From assembly GCF_034479615.1 (NCBI RefSeq), contig NZ_CP140255.1, positions 3,844,001 to 3,908,000 of the forward strand: 64,000 nt of DNA, read 5' to 3'. Position 1 is the first letter of the stretch. Every line of letters starts with the position of its first letter. Position numbers and translations under genes: made by a program. Below the pieces are notes generated by a model. It saw only the letters and a program-made list of their open reading frames with translations, had not been told where the DNA came from and ran no database searches. Origin of the DNA: Vreelandella neptunia (GTDB taxonomy: Bacteria; Pseudomonadota; Gammaproteobacteria; Pseudomonadales; Halomonadaceae). Positions 42,578 to 52,334 of the stretch are shown in pieces.

Positions 42578-45430
42578 TTAAGCGCGCTCAATGCGGCAAA
42601 TGGTGCACTTGGTCTCTTGCATAAGTGTCACCGGGTCGTAGCCATAGGTGGTGGCGGTATTGGCCGCTTCACCGATGATGTATGGATCAGACCCATCCGG
42701 GTAACGGTCGCGCAGGCTTTCGCCCTGGAACATGCCGCCAAAATGGAACGGCATAAACGCCACGTTACGATCAACGCGCGGCGTGACCAGCGCTTTAACT
42801 TTCACACGGCCTCCTTCAGCCCCTTCAACCCAGACATCGTCGCCATCTTTGATGTTGAGGTCGTTAGCGTCCGCCGGGTTGATCTCGACAAACATCTCCT
42901 GCTGAAGCTCGGCAAGCCACGACATAGAGCGCGTCTCTTCCCCGCCCCCTTCGTACTCAACCAGTCGCCCAGAGGTAAGAATCATCGGATACTCACCGGT
43001 GTTGTCGCGATCCTGAATGGTTTTGTACATGGTCGGCAGGCGCATGATGGAGTCGAAATCGTCCCAAGTAGGGAAGCGTTCAACCAAATCGCGCCGCGTG
43101 GTGTAGAGCGGCTCACGGTGCTTCGGCACCTGGTCCGGGAAAGTCCAGACCACGGCGCGTGCCTTGGCGTTGCCGTAGGGCGCACAGCCATGCTCAATGG
43201 TGACACGCTGGATACCGCCCGAGAGATCGGTTTTCCAGTTTTTGCCTTCCGCCGCCTGCTTCTCTTCGGCAGTCAGGTCGTCCCACCAGCCTAGGTCTTT
43301 GAGCAGTTGGTCGTTGAACTCTGGATAGCCGTCGTCGATATCGCCGCCCACCGGCGCTGAACCTTCCGCCAGAAGGTTGACGCCATCCCGCTCGATACCA
43401 AAACGAGCGCGGAAGCCCATGCCGCCTTCCATCACTGGCACGCTGGTGTCGTAAAGATTGGGCGAGCCCGGGTGATTAAACTCAGGCGTTCCCCAGCAGG
43501 GCCACGGCAAGCCGTAGTAGTCACCATCCGCCGGGCCACCCTCTGCGCGCAGGTTCTCGAAGCTGAACGTGTGCCAGTTTTTCTGGTGCTCTTTGAGGCG
43601 TTCGGGGCTTTGCCCGGTGTAGCCGACCGTCCACATACCGCTGTTGATTTCGCGCAGAATGTCGTCGATCAGCGGCTCGTCACCGTTCATCTGGTAGTTC
43701 TTGACCAGCTCATTACCGAAGCCCAGCTTACGAGCGAACAGGTACATGATTTCGTGGTCGGGCTTGGACTCAAACAGCGGCTCAATCACGCGGTCACGCC
43801 ACTGAATCGAACGGTTAGTCGCGGTAACACTGCCTGTGGTTTCGAACTGGGTGGCCGCTGGCAGCAGATACACGCCGTCGCTGCGGTCGTGCATCACTGA
43901 AGCAACGGTGGGATAAGGGTCAACGATGACCATCATCTCAAGCTTCTGCATCGCTTTTTGCATTTCGACGCCGCGGGTCTGGGAGTTAACCGCATGGCCC
44001 CAGTAGAACATCGCTTTCAGCGCGGTACGCTGGGAGATGTTCTCGTCCTCTTCGAGCACGCCATCGACCCAGCGCGACACGGTAATACCGGCGGTGTACA
44101 TGGGCTTGCCGTCGGCGTATTCGGTATCGTCATAGCGGCCTTTTAGCCACTCATAGTCGAGATCCCACACCTGCGCCCAGTGCTGCCAGGCACCCTCTGC
44201 CAAGCCGTAGTATCCCGGCAAGGAATCGCAGCCAAGGCCAAGGTCAGTTGCGCCCTGGACGTTATCATGGCCGCGCAGGATGTTTGCGCCGCCGCCCGCC
44301 ACACCAATATTCCCCAGCGCCAGCTCAAGAATGCAGTAAGCGCGGGTATTGTTGTTGCCGGTGGTGTGCTGGGTGCCGCCCATACACCAGACCACACAGC
44401 CAGGCCGGTTGTCGGAGAGGCGTTTAGCGACATCGTACATCTCGGCTTCTGGAACGCCGGTGACTTCTTCTACAACGCTGGGCGGGAAGTTGGCGACTTC
44501 AGCGCGTACTTCATCCATACCGTAAACGCGCTGATTGATGTACTCGTTGTCTTCCCAGCCATTTTCAAAAATGTGCCACAACAAGCCCCAAATATAGGCG
44601 ACGTCCGAACCGGGACGTAGACGCACGTATTTGTTGGCCTTGGCCGCAGTACGGGTAAAGCGCGGGTCGGCGACGATGATGTCGCAATTGTTACGCTCTT
44701 TGGCGATCAGGATATGCTGCATCGCTACCGGGTGCGCTTCACTGGGGTTGGAGCCAATGAACAGAATCGCCTTGCTGTTATGCATATCGTTGAGCGAGTT
44801 GGTCATCGCTCCATAACCCCAGGTATTCGCTACGCCCGCCACGGTGGTGGAGTGACAAATACGCGCCTGGTGGTCAGTATTGTTGGTGCCCCATAGCGAG
44901 GCAAGCTTGCGCATTAAATACGCCTGCTCGTTGTTGAACTTCGCCGAGCCCAGCCAGTAAACGCTGTCCGGGCCGTGCTCTTCGCGCAGCTCAAGCAGTT
45001 TGTCGCCAATCTCGTTAATGGCGTCATCCCAGCTCATACGTTCCCACTCACCCGCGACTAACTTCATCGGGTACTTGAGGCGCCGCGTGGAGTGGCCGTG
45101 CTGACGCAGCGAAGCGCCTTTCGCGCAGTGCGCACCACGGTTGATGGGGTGGTCAAAAGCGGGTTCTTGCTTGGTCCAAATGCCCTCTTGAACTTCGGCA
45201 TACACGCCACAACCCACTGAACAGTGGGAGCAGATAGTGCGTTTGGTCTCGACCGGCGAATCCAGCACGGGGGTTTTGTCGGCTGCTTCTGAGCGCTGCA
45301 TCATGGGCGCACCCATAAAGCCAACGGCGGCCATTCCACCAGTGGCTGCACCGCTGCGTTTGAGGAACTGGCGACGGGAAATACCCAGCCCTGAGGCCTT
45401 GGGGGTGTCTGTTTTGCGAGTTAAGCGCAT
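42578..45430 (-). CDS. fdhA: Formate dehydrogenase catalytic subunit (alpha), molybdopterin enzyme
   Basis: A 950-residue periplasmic enzyme oxidising formate to CO2. The twin-arginine signal SRRQFLKR is at residues 18-25. An Fe4S4 domain follows (C67, C70, C74 in CSHCSVGCG and a fourth in HCAKG), then the bis-molybdopterin domains (SAKFNNEQAY, CVVWCMGGTQHTTGNNN) and the C-terminal molydopterin-binding domain (VEINPADANDLNIKDGDDVWV). The metal ligand is Cys in ARICHS near residue 190, so this is not a selenoprotein. CAGGAG precedes the ATG. Confidence 0.94.
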   Translation of the reverse strand: MRLTRKTDTPKASGLGISRRQFLKRSGAATGGMAAVGFMGAPMMQRSEAADKTPVLDSPVETKRTICSHCSVGCGVYAEVQEGIWTKQEPAFDHPINRGAHCAKGASLRQHGHSTRRLKYPMKLVAGEWERMSWDDAINEIGDKLLELREEHGPDSVYWLGSAKFNNEQAYLMRKLASLWGTNNTDHQARICHSTTVAGVANTWGYGAMTNSLNDMHNSKAILFIGSNPSEAHPVAMQHILIAKERNNCDIIVADPRFTRTAAKANKYVRLRPGSDVAYIWGLLWHIFENGWEDNEYINQRVYGMDEVRAEVANFPPSVVEEVTGVPEAEMYDVAKRLSDNRPGCVVWCMGGTQHTTGNNNTRAYCILELALGNIGVAGGGANILRGHDNVQGATDLGLGCDSLPGYYGLAEGAWQHWAQVWDLDYEWLKGRYDDTEYADGKPMYTAGITVSRWVDGVLEEDENISQRTALKAMFYWGHAVNSQTRGVEMQKAMQKLEMMVIVDPYPTVASVMHDRSDGVYLLPAATQFETTGSVTATNRSIQWRDRVIEPLFESKPDHEIMYLFARKLGFGNELVKNYQMNGDEPLIDDILREINSGMWTVGYTGQSPERLKEHQKNWHTFSFENLRAEGGPADGDYYGLPWPCWGTPEFNHPGSPNLYDTSVPVMEGGMGFRARFGIERDGVNLLAEGSAPVGGDIDDGYPEFNDQLLKDLGWWDDLTAEEKQAAEGKNWKTDLSGGIQRVTIEHGCAPYGNAKARAVVWTFPDQVPKHREPLYTTRRDLVERFPTWDDFDSIMRLPTMYKTIQDRDNTGEYPMILTSGRLVEYEGGGEETRSMSWLAELQQEMFVEINPADANDLNIKDGDDVWVEGAEGGRVKVKALVTPRVDRNVAFMPFHFGGMFQGESLRDRYPDGSDPYIIGEAANTATTYGYDPVTLMQETKCTICRIERA

Positions 45431-45454
45431 GGCAAATCTCCTGGCATTCCGCCG

Positions 45455-45655
45455 TCAGTCACGCAGCGAGGCGTAATAAGCACGGACGTGATCGGTCTCA
45501 CGGTAGTTAACCGTTGGTTTTTCGTTTTTCACCGGGGCAGTGTCAGCCTGTGCCAGAGTGACATGACCGACTGCCGCCGCGGCGCCAGCAGCGGCGGTTC
45601 CCAACCCAACGGTTTTCATAAACCGGCGGCGCTCAGCGTTGTGTGACGGTTGCAT
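45455..45655 (-). CDS. Formate dehydrogenase accessory Tat-signal peptide protein (FdhX type)
   Basis: A 66-residue protein that is mostly a twin-arginine signal (ERRRFMKTVGLGTAAAG, cleavage near LAQA) plus about 27 mature residues ending YYASLRD. Such small Tat substrates occur directly upstream of fdhA in FdhABC-type clusters and are thought to be a subunit or export aid. AGAGGAG precedes ATG 45655; the open frame has six more codons. Confidence 0.85.
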   Translation of the reverse strand: MQPSHNAERRRFMKTVGLGTAAAGAAAAVGHVTLAQADTAPVKNEKPTVNYRETDHVRAYYASLRD

Positions 45656-45739
45656 GGGTTTCTCCTCTTGCATGCTTTTTTGTGCGGGTCTTTTTATGCT
45701 GTTTTTTGCTTTTTTGCTGTTTCTTTTATGAAGCCTGCG

Positions 45740-46354
45740 TTAAGGCTCAAGAATACGCACTGGCGTATGGCCCGCATCAACCCTCAAGCGAGCCTGTTCA
45801 CTCTCCATAAAAGCGCTACCCAACTGCCCCAGCGCTGCATAGAAAGCGGTGTCTACCTGCCCAAGGTCGGCAAAACAGCTGGCCGCCCAGGGGGCTAAAT
45901 GTTGGCTAAAGAAATAGCCCTGCTCTGAACTTTCAACGTCAATCAGCATCGCCATGACTTCACACAGGGCCGCCAGGTGATCCTCAGGATCCCGAGTATG
46001 CTCACTGCGTTCAAAGCCGAGCACTTTTAGGTCTTGGCGCAGCGCCACCAGCGCCGCTTCCATCAATTCGCCGTTGCGGTACCAGGAGGCATAGGGCACA
46101 ACCTCGCCTTGAATCACACCTACCAAGTGGCGAAAGTGAGCTCGCTGCAGTCCCTCAGTATTCGCACCGTTGGCGGCTACTGCCAACGACTGCCAGCACT
46201 CCGCCAAGCGGCTGCCATCTTGCTCGATGGCTAGCTCAGCCAACCAACTGAGTAACTCAGTATCCGGCGGTTGGCGGAGTAGCGTGGCTAACAACCGGTA
46301 GATATCGGCGCGTAGCGCATCTGCTTCTTTGAGCGTGGGCAGTGCATCCGTCAT
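45740..46354 (-). CDS. TorD/DmsD-family chaperone
   Basis: A 204-residue all-helical protein with the TorD/DmsD pattern: a start DALRADIYRLLATLLRQPPD, the central VPYASWYRNGEL, and DPEDHLAALCEVMAMLI (the E/D-x-x-D-H-x-x-x signature). These bind Tat signals of molybdoenzymes and delay export until cofactor is inserted; FdhA is the evident client. It starts four bases after the ferredoxin gene stop. Confidence 0.85.
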   Translation of the reverse strand: MTDALPTLKEADALRADIYRLLATLLRQPPDTELLSWLAELAIEQDGSRLAECWQSLAVAANGANTEGLQRAHFRHLVGVIQGEVVPYASWYRNGELMEAALVALRQDLKVLGFERSEHTRDPEDHLAALCEVMAMLIDVESSEQGYFFSQHLAPWAASCFADLGQVDTAFYAALGQLGSAFMESEQARLRVDAGHTPVRILEP

Positions 46355-46358
46355 CGGC

Positions 46359-48086
46359 TTATACCTTCAGTTGCGCGTCTGGATCGCGAATCATGGTTTT
46401 CCAGACATCTTTTACCCGGCAGTCTTCGCACATTTCCAGGCGGATCATCGCCTCGCCGGCGAAGTAGGGGTGGTTCGCCAGCTTCTTTTTAATAGTAGCG
46501 ACCGTGCTGACAGTGGCAAATGGCTTACCGCAGTTGATGCACTCAAAGGCCGCTTCTTCGTGGCAGATCTGGCGCGTTTCGCGGGCATTGGATGCCAGGA
46601 AGCCAGGCATCAGGGTAATCGCATTTTCCGGGCAAGCCTGCTCACACAAGCCGCACTGCACACAGTCCGCTTCAAGGAAGCTCAGCGCGGGCGTGTTGCC
46701 GCCTGACTTTAATGCCGGGGTCGGGCAGTTGCTGACACAGGCGTGGCAGAGCGTGCAGGCGTCGCTATCGACTTGAATGGCGCCGTAGGCAGCGCCTGCC
46801 GGTACGGCAACCCGCTCGCCGCTAGGGTTACCCAATTCAGCCAACCGCGCTAGCACACGGTTCAAGCGCGCACGCTTTTCTGGCTCAGGCAAGCTTAGCG
46901 GCGACTCTGTCAACGGGGTGAGTGCCGGTAGCGCATCCCGGGCCGCATCATCGGCTATCTCGATCAGCTTTACGCGAGCGCGATCATGACCTAAGGCGTC
47001 TAACAGGGCATGCGCCTGAGCAACTTGATCGGTCAAAAAGGCACTCAAGCGGGCAGGCATATTGGGGTGCAGTTGGATACGCACTTCGGCGGCCCCTGAG
47101 GCCAGGGCAGTTAACCACTGGTCGTGACCCGCGGCTCCCAGCTCCTCAAGCGGTGCATCTATGATATGACCTGCGGGCACTACGCCCGCCGCGCGTTCAG
47201 CGTCTTGGGAATCATGGGTAATAAAACGCAGCACCGGCGCTTGACCACCCGCTTCTCGGTAGGCGCCCAACCAAGCGGAGAGCGTATCCTGTTGGCGGCG
47301 CGTTTCCGGTAGGCGAAATTCGATAGCGCCGGTGGGGCAAGCGCTAGTGCAACTGCCCACGCCTTGGCAGAGGAAAGGATCAATCTCGATGTGAGATTCA
47401 ATCCGCCCCTGGATGCTGGAGATAGCATCCGCCGGGCACACATCCAAACAGCGGGTACAGCCAATATTGCCGCTGGTGGAGTGGGCACATAAGTCGCTAT
47501 TGACCTGAAAATATCGCGGCTTGTCGAATTCGCCCACCAGCCCCACAAAGTCATCGAGGATATCGCTGCGCTGCTCGACGTTCTGCCACTGCATTACCAC
47601 ATAGCCAGGCGGTGATAATTCCACTGGTAGGCAAGGAGTAGCATTTAAGTCCAGGATTAAATCAAACGCCTCTCGCTCGATCAGCGCCTGGGCAAGATCA
47701 AGCGGTTCATCGCCATCAAGCAGCGTTTTAAACATGCCTAGATGACCGCTAATACGCAGCTTTTCGGCCTGGGCACGGGTTAGCGCCTGAGTGGTGAGGA
47801 TCTCGGTGGCAGCGAGCAAGTCACTATCATTAACCCCGTCGTCAACGCCTGCGGCGTTGGGCGCGGTAAAAACCAGCGTCAATGAAGCCAAACCACGCCC
47901 TTGCAGAATGCGCGCGGCTTGTCGGGTATCCCGCTCACAGCCGAGCAGCAGCGCATGACCACGGCTGTGATAGGTCACATTGGCAGGCGTTAGGTTAGCG
48001 GGCCAGGAGATACGCTGGCGTACCGTCTCCCGAGCCTCGGCATTGCGCTGGTCGTCTAGCGACGCCAGTTGGATTCGTTGGTTCAT
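46359..48086 (-). CDS. Multi-cluster 4Fe-4S protein of the formate dehydrogenase operon
   Basis: A 575-residue cytoplasmic protein with several [4Fe-4S] groups: CTRCLDVCPADAI and CVGSCTSACP-like CQGVGSCTSACPTGAIEF near residues 210-250, CTLCHACVSNCPTP near 440, CVQCGLCEQACPENAI near 475, and two CxxC pairs near the end (CINCGKPF, CEDCRVK). Proteins of this type are found in formate dehydrogenase clusters next to TorD genes; the electron partner is unknown. It is the first gene of the transcription unit. Confidence 0.85.
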   Translation of the reverse strand: MNQRIQLASLDDQRNAEARETVRQRISWPANLTPANVTYHSRGHALLLGCERDTRQAARILQGRGLASLTLVFTAPNAAGVDDGVNDSDLLAATEILTTQALTRAQAEKLRISGHLGMFKTLLDGDEPLDLAQALIEREAFDLILDLNATPCLPVELSPPGYVVMQWQNVEQRSDILDDFVGLVGEFDKPRYFQVNSDLCAHSTSGNIGCTRCLDVCPADAISSIQGRIESHIEIDPFLCQGVGSCTSACPTGAIEFRLPETRRQQDTLSAWLGAYREAGGQAPVLRFITHDSQDAERAAGVVPAGHIIDAPLEELGAAGHDQWLTALASGAAEVRIQLHPNMPARLSAFLTDQVAQAHALLDALGHDRARVKLIEIADDAARDALPALTPLTESPLSLPEPEKRARLNRVLARLAELGNPSGERVAVPAGAAYGAIQVDSDACTLCHACVSNCPTPALKSGGNTPALSFLEADCVQCGLCEQACPENAITLMPGFLASNARETRQICHEEAAFECINCGKPFATVSTVATIKKKLANHPYFAGEAMIRLEMCEDCRVKDVWKTMIRDPDAQLKV

Positions 48087-48114
48087 GCGCTCTCACGGTC
48101 AGGGAATAATTCTT

Positions 48115-48120
48115 ATTATA
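48115..48120 (-). promoter_or_regulatory. Consensus -10 element upstream of the formate dehydrogenase operon
   Basis: On the minus strand TATAAT stands 28 bases before the ATG of the Fe-S protein gene, in an AT-rich stretch. The matching -35 region is weak (AGTTAA at 17 bases). CAATAGTTAATCAA lies just upstream and has one good FNR half-site (ATCAA), so oxygen control is possible but unproven. The remainder of 48087-48285 shows nothing else. Confidence 0.4.
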
Positions 48121-48285
48121 TTTTTGAGTCATATTGATTAACTATTGTGGCATAACAATGCGTTAAAGCTAAGTTCAGCCTATGGCGAAATCCACAATTT
48201 GCCAACCTGATTACCGTCAACGCTACCAACGCTGGCGACCGCTCACATACCCAACACGTTGACTTTTATAAATTTAGCGTCGATC

Positions 48286-48918
48286 TCATGTTTTCGTCTT
48301 AGAGTCAGATAAATAATCAGACTGGTCGTCTAGCGGCGCTTTTTTTACAATTGTTTCCCTTTCAGCGCCAGGCATTGAGGTCTCTTCCTCAAGCGCGACC
48401 GGATTCTCTTCTGTTTGCTCGTTCTCTGCTAACCCTTTTGGGGACTCGGGCTCGTCTAGTGACTTATCAACCGTCTCTTCCACTTTATGCGTCCAGCGGC
48501 GCAGTTTGCTGGCGAGCTCGGAGTCCATGGGCTTTAACAGCTGATTGTAGTCGGCATCGTAGTCATCCAGGCCATCGCGAACGTTATAGTTACCGGTGGT
48601 CCACAGGCGTTTCAAAGCACGCCGTCGCAGGGCTCCGCTTACTCCTGGCACCATAAAGGCGCTGAAGTCGCTGCCCGCTTCCAGCGTTTCAGGGTCGGGC
48701 AAGGTGTGGTCTAAGCTGCCGGGCTTAGGTGCTGGTTCTGAAGACGATTGTTCTGAAGGTGACGGCTGTGGTGATGCCGGCTCTGGCGTTTCCTGAGCGG
48801 CATCAGGTGAAAGATCCGATTTAGCCGCCAGTTCATCATCAGACTTTGCAACCGGCGGCGCATCTTGCTCCTGGGGAACGTTGCGTTTTAGTCGCGACCA
48901 GCGCTCTAGGCGGCTCAT
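48286..48918 (-). CDS. DUF3306 protein
   Basis: A 210-residue soluble protein. The N-terminus MSRLERWSRLKR and the central FMVPGVSGALRRRALKRLWTTGNYNVRDGLDDYDADY identify DUF3306; the flanks are low-complexity, rich in Ser, Pro, Glu and Asp. Its function is unknown; it pairs with DUF3305 in formate dehydrogenase clusters, as here. It overlaps the DUF3305 gene by 4 bp. Confidence 0.85.
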   Translation of the reverse strand: MSRLERWSRLKRNVPQEQDAPPVAKSDDELAAKSDLSPDAAQETPEPASPQPSPSEQSSSEPAPKPGSLDHTLPDPETLEAGSDFSAFMVPGVSGALRRRALKRLWTTGNYNVRDGLDDYDADYNQLLKPMDSELASKLRRWTHKVEETVDKSLDEPESPKGLAENEQTEENPVALEEETSMPGAERETIVKKAPLDDQSDYLSDSKTKT

Positions 48919-49355
48919 TGTGGCTGCTCCTTGGAGGGGGTCTCTTTGGCGCGCCCCGCACCTTTGCGTTTTTTCTTGCGCATTTCCATCGGCGCTTCGC
49001 CGTGACGCGCGAGATAGCTCTCAATCCAGACCTCAATGGCCATAGGCATCGGCGCTTCAAGCACCTGCTGCTCGCCGTCCATCCAGCCGGCCGCCACGTC
49101 CTGGCTCGCGGTAATCGCATCAGGCTTGGGTGTTTGCCCAGTAAAACCCGCCCGCACAAATAGTCGTGGAGTAGCAGACGTCAGGTTGAAACGGTAGGCA
49201 GCACGCTCGGTCATCGACAGCTGCAGGTTAAGCACATTGGGCCCCTGATCACTCAGGGTAAGCTCTGCAATACGCCACTGGGTTAGCGTAAAGCTTTTCA
49301 CCTGCTTAGGCTCGGCGACCAGGGTGATACTCAGTGAACGTAAATTATCAGACAT
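48915..49355 (-). CDS. DUF3305 protein
   Basis: A 146-residue soluble protein. LTLSDQGPNVLNLQLSMTERAAYRFNL and LFVRAGFTGQTPKPDAITASQDVAAGWMDGEQQV are the DUF3305 core; the tail is basic (RKKKRKGAGRAK). Function is unknown. I choose ATG 49355 with AAGGGG eleven bases upstream; the frame continues eleven codons into the tandem repeat region. Confidence 0.83.
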   Translation of the reverse strand: MSDNLRSLSITLVAEPKQVKSFTLTQWRIAELTLSDQGPNVLNLQLSMTERAAYRFNLTSATPRLFVRAGFTGQTPKPDAITASQDVAAGWMDGEQQVLEAPMPMAIEVWIESYLARHGEAPMEMRKKKRKGAGRAKETPSKEQPQ

Positions 49356-49368
49356 CGCGTAAAACCCC

Positions 49369-49433
49369 TTAGCGAAGTATCTAAGCAAAGTACTTGAGTA
49401 CAGAACTTAAGCACAGTACTTAAGCGAAGCACC
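49369..49433. repeat. Five 13-bp tandem repeats in a divergent promoter region
   Basis: Five contiguous 13-base units start at 49369, 49382, 49395, 49408 and 49421, with a consensus near TAAGCRAAGTACT. They lie just upstream of the DUF3305 start, in the gap toward fdhD. Regular short units suggest repeated protein sites or simple slippage; I cannot decide between them. Confidence 0.7.
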
Positions 49434-49567
49434 TAGACTTTGAACGGATAGCAGTTGAACAGGTAGACAAGTAAGCCTCTCCAGCGCCATCATCGTCAAC
49501 TCTGACCTTTTTACTCAGGTATTTTATCAGGGTCAGATGCTTTCATATTCAGCAGCGAGGATTGCGG

Positions 49568-50443
49568 ATGCACGCCCTTCAGTTAAGCCGAGCCCGCTTA
49601 CCGGCCACCACCGAGATCAGCATCGTGGATGAGTATGGCGATTCGCGCCAGCAGGCGATTGCCGCTGAAAGAGCGTTGACCGTCTACCTCAACAAGCGTG
49701 AAATTGTCACTTTGATGACCTTGGGTGACGACCCGGAGGCTCTGGTGGTCGGCTATTTGCGTAATCAGGGGCTGCTGAACGCCGCGGCTGACTTAGAAGC
49801 CGTACAAGTCGATTGGGAGGTAGAAGCGGCGGTCGTGATTACCCGCCACCTGCCCGAGGATTTAGAAGCACGTTTAAGCACTCGTACGGTCACCACCGGC
49901 TGCGGCCAGGGCACGGTATTTGGTAAACTGCTCGACCAAACCGCTCTCACGGCGCTGCCCGATACTCAATTGGCACAATCCACGCTTTATCAGTTGCTGC
50001 AAAACCTTAACGCCTATAACGAGACCTACCGCAGCGCTGGCGCAGTTCATGGCTGCGCACTGTGCCAGCAAACCGACGTGCTCGACTTTGTTGAAGACGT
50101 AGGACGGCATAACGCGGTGGATACCCTGGCCGGGCGTCAATGGCTACAACAGGCCGACAGCGCCAATGCGGACATTTTTTACACCACCGGACGGCTAACG
50201 TCGGAGATGGTATTGAAGGTAGCGCAAATGGGTATTAGCGTGCTGGTCTCTCGCTCAGGTGTCACCCAGAAAGGCGTCGAACTGGCCGAACGCTTTGGCG
50301 TGATGCTAATCGCCCGCGCCAAAGGGCGCCATTTCCAAGCAATCAACACCCAAAACCGTTTAGCCCTGGACGCTATTCCACCGCGCCCATCCCATGCCCG
50401 TTCATCGCAAGAATATCGCTCATCAAAAAAGGCAAGCTCATGA
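49568..50443 (+). CDS. fdhD: Formate dehydrogenase sulfurtransferase FdhD
   Basis: A 291-residue protein that passes sulfur from the IscS cysteine desulfurase to the molybdenum cofactor before insertion into formate dehydrogenase. Motifs: NKREIVTLMTLGDDPEALVVG near residue 40, TTGCGQGTVF near 112, the cysteine loop GAVHGCALCQQ near 160 and VEDVGRHNAVDTLAG near 178. GAGG lies seven bases before ATG 49568. It leads the cofactor operon and overlaps mobA by ATGA. Confidence 0.93.
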   Translation: MHALQLSRARLPATTEISIVDEYGDSRQQAIAAERALTVYLNKREIVTLMTLGDDPEALVVGYLRNQGLLNAAADLEAVQVDWEVEAAVVITRHLPEDLEARLSTRTVTTGCGQGTVFGKLLDQTALTALPDTQLAQSTLYQLLQNLNAYNETYRSAGAVHGCALCQQTDVLDFVEDVGRHNAVDTLAGRQWLQQADSANADIFYTTGRLTSEMVLKVAQMGISVLVSRSGVTQKGVELAERFGVMLIARAKGRHFQAINTQNRLALDAIPPRPSHARSSQEYRSSKKASS

Positions 50444-51066
50444 TCCCCACTCACGACCTCACTGGCATGGTTCTCGCGGGCGGCGAAGGGCGCCGAATGG
50501 GCGGCCGTGACAAAGGGCTGGAGCCTTTTGCGGGCCTGCCACTCGTCGGCCATGTGGTGAAGCGCCTTGAAGGTCGGGTGGCCGAGCTACTGATTAACGC
50601 CAACCGCAATGCTGACGCCTACCGCTTTTTCGCCGATCGCGTTATAGCGGATGTTGTAATGGACGATGCCGAAGGCGGCTTTAAAGGCCCGCTGATGGGG
50701 ATCTATAGCGGCCTACGGGCGGCAAAAACGCCCTGGTTACTGGTCGCTCCCTGCGACTCCCCCGCCCTGCCTGACGACTTAGTGGCGCGCATGGTGCAAG
50801 GCGTTGGTCAGCATGATATCGCCGTGGCTTTTGACGGCGAACGGCTTCACCCGGTAGTTGCGCTGCTGCGCACTTCGCTGGCCGATGATTTGGCCGCCAC
50901 CCTGGCCGTGGGCGAGCGTAAGATCGACCGTTGGTACGCCCGCCACAACTGGTGCAAGGTTGATATGTCGGACTGCCCTGATGCCTTTGCTAACCTTAAT
51001 ACCGAGGAAGAGAAGCTACACCTGGAAAAAGTACTAATGGGTTCTTCGAGCAAGGAGGTGAAATGA
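50440..51066 (+). CDS. mobA: Molybdenum cofactor guanylyltransferase MobA
   Basis: A 208-residue enzyme that adds GMP to molybdopterin, forming the bis-MGD cofactor needed by FdhA. The nucleotide-binding start LAGGEGRRMGGRDKGL is near residue 12, LINANRN near 50, GPLMGIYSGL near 80 and LVAPCDSPALPDDLV near 100. It is joined to both neighbours by ATGA overlaps. Confidence 0.93.
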   Translation: MIPTHDLTGMVLAGGEGRRMGGRDKGLEPFAGLPLVGHVVKRLEGRVAELLINANRNADAYRFFADRVIADVVMDDAEGGFKGPLMGIYSGLRAAKTPWLLVAPCDSPALPDDLVARMVQGVGQHDIAVAFDGERLHPVVALLRTSLADDLAATLAVGERKIDRWYARHNWCKVDMSDCPDAFANLNTEEEKLHLEKVLMGSSSKEVK

Positions 51067-52334
51067 CCCTCTCCTGCTTTGATCTTGGCGAGCAGATGCT
51101 CAGCGTGGACGAAGCGCGCCAAGCGCTCGCCACCTTGATTGAACGCCCGCTGGGCAGCGAACAGATCCCGCTGGCGCAGGCTCACGGCCGCCGCTTGGCC
51201 ACAGCCATTCAGGCCCCCATTAACGTGCCGCAAAATACCAACGCGGCCATGGACGGCGTAGCGCTAGCCCTGCCCAGAGAAGGGGTTGGGGCCAAACAAA
51301 CTCTCTGGCCGCTGGCCGGTGAGGTGCTGGCCGGGCAGTATCGCAGTGAACTGGTACCTGCCGGTCACTGCGTGCGTATCACCACCGGCGCCCCGCTGCC
51401 GCCGGGCACCGATACCGTGGTGATGAGTGAACAGCTGCGCGAACCGTTAGATGAGCGCCCGAACCATGTGATCATCGAGTCGCCAGAACTCCTCAAACAC
51501 GGCCAACATGTTCGCCAGGCCGGAGAGGATATTGCCATGGGTGACACAGCCCTTCATGCAGGTGCACGGCTCGATGCGGCGGCCCTTGGGCTTTTAGCGT
51601 CGTTAGGTTACGCAGACGTTGTAGTGTGCCAGCGTCCAAGGGTGGCGATTTTTTCCACTGGCAATGAAGTCGCTGCACCCGGGGAGCCGCTGCCCAAAGC
51701 AGGTATTTACGACGCCAACCGCTTCACCCTGATGGGTTTGCTTGCCGAACACGGCGCCGACGTCATTGACCTGGGCATTTTGCCGGATGATTTAAACGCC
51801 ATTAAAACGGCTCTGGAAGACGCTGCGGCGCAAAGCGACTTGGTGATCACCAGCGGCGGCGTTTCCGTTGGCCAAGCTGACTTTACCCGTGAGGCTCTGG
51901 AACAGCTAGGCCGCCTAGCCTTCTGGCGGGTAGCGCTGCGACCTGGCCGCCCGATGGCTTGCGGCTGGCTGGGTGAAAAGCGCACGCCGTTTATTGGCTT
52001 GCCCGGCAATCCGGTGGCGGTCATGGTAACCTTTCTACAGTTTGTGTCGCCGCTGCTGGATCGGCTTTGTGGGCAGCCAACATCAACGCCCCGTCGCCTT
52101 ACTGCTATAGCCGATGACGCCTTAAAAAGTCGCTTGAAGCGCACTGATTTTATCCGTGGCATTTACCATACTGATAGCGAAGGACGGTTACTCGTGCGTA
52201 GTACCGGCGCCCAGGGTTCGGGCATTTTAACCTCGATGGTGGCTGCTAATTGTTTGATTGAACTTGCCGACGACCAGGCAGGCGCCCAGCCAGGCGAGGT
52301 AGTCAGCATACAACCACTAACGGGATGGCTATGA
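51063..52334 (+). CDS. moeA: Molybdopterin molybdenumtransferase MoeA (copy 2)
   Basis: A 423-residue MoeA with the usual motifs: [14 protein letters not shown] near residue 60, [12 protein letters not shown] near 117, [14 protein letters not shown] near 196, [14 protein letters not shown] near 260 and [11 protein letters not shown] near 316. The usual MDGYA is MDGVA. It differs clearly from copy 1 at 31194-32399, and its place between mobA and moaA suggests it serves the formate dehydrogenase. It overlaps moaA by ATGA if moaA starts at 52331. Confidence 0.92.
   Translation: MTLSCFDLGEQMLSVDEARQALATLIERPLGSEQIPLAQAHGRRLATAIQAPINVPQNTNAAMDGVALALPREGVGAKQTLWPLAGEVLAGQYRSELVPAGHCVRITTGAPLPPGTDTVVMSEQLREPLDERPNHVIIESPELLKHGQHVRQAGEDIAMGDTALHAGARLDAAALGLLASLGYADVVVCQRPRVAIFSTGNEVAAPGEPLPKAGIYDANRFTLMGLLAEHGADVIDLGILPDDLNAIKTALEDAAAQSDLVITSGGVSVGQADFTREALEQLGRLAFWRVALRPGRPMACGWLGEKRTPFIGLPGNPVAVMVTFLQFVSPLLDRLCGQPTSTPRRLTAIADDALKSRLKRTDFIRGIYHTDSEGRLLVRSTGAQGSGILTSMVAANCLIELADDQAGAQPGEVVSIQPLTGWL

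Noticed and set aside
42539..43294. 251-codon open frame on the plus strand opposite fdhA
   Set aside because: It is antisense to the conserved molybdopterin domain of fdhA, has no ribosome-binding site and arises from the GC-rich codon pattern.
42578..45430. Selenocysteine in formate dehydrogenase
   Set aside because: The frame has no internal TGA; the metal ligand position reads Cys in ARICHS.
49369..49433. CRISPR-like array
   Set aside because: The 13-bp units are contiguous without spacers and no cas gene is near.
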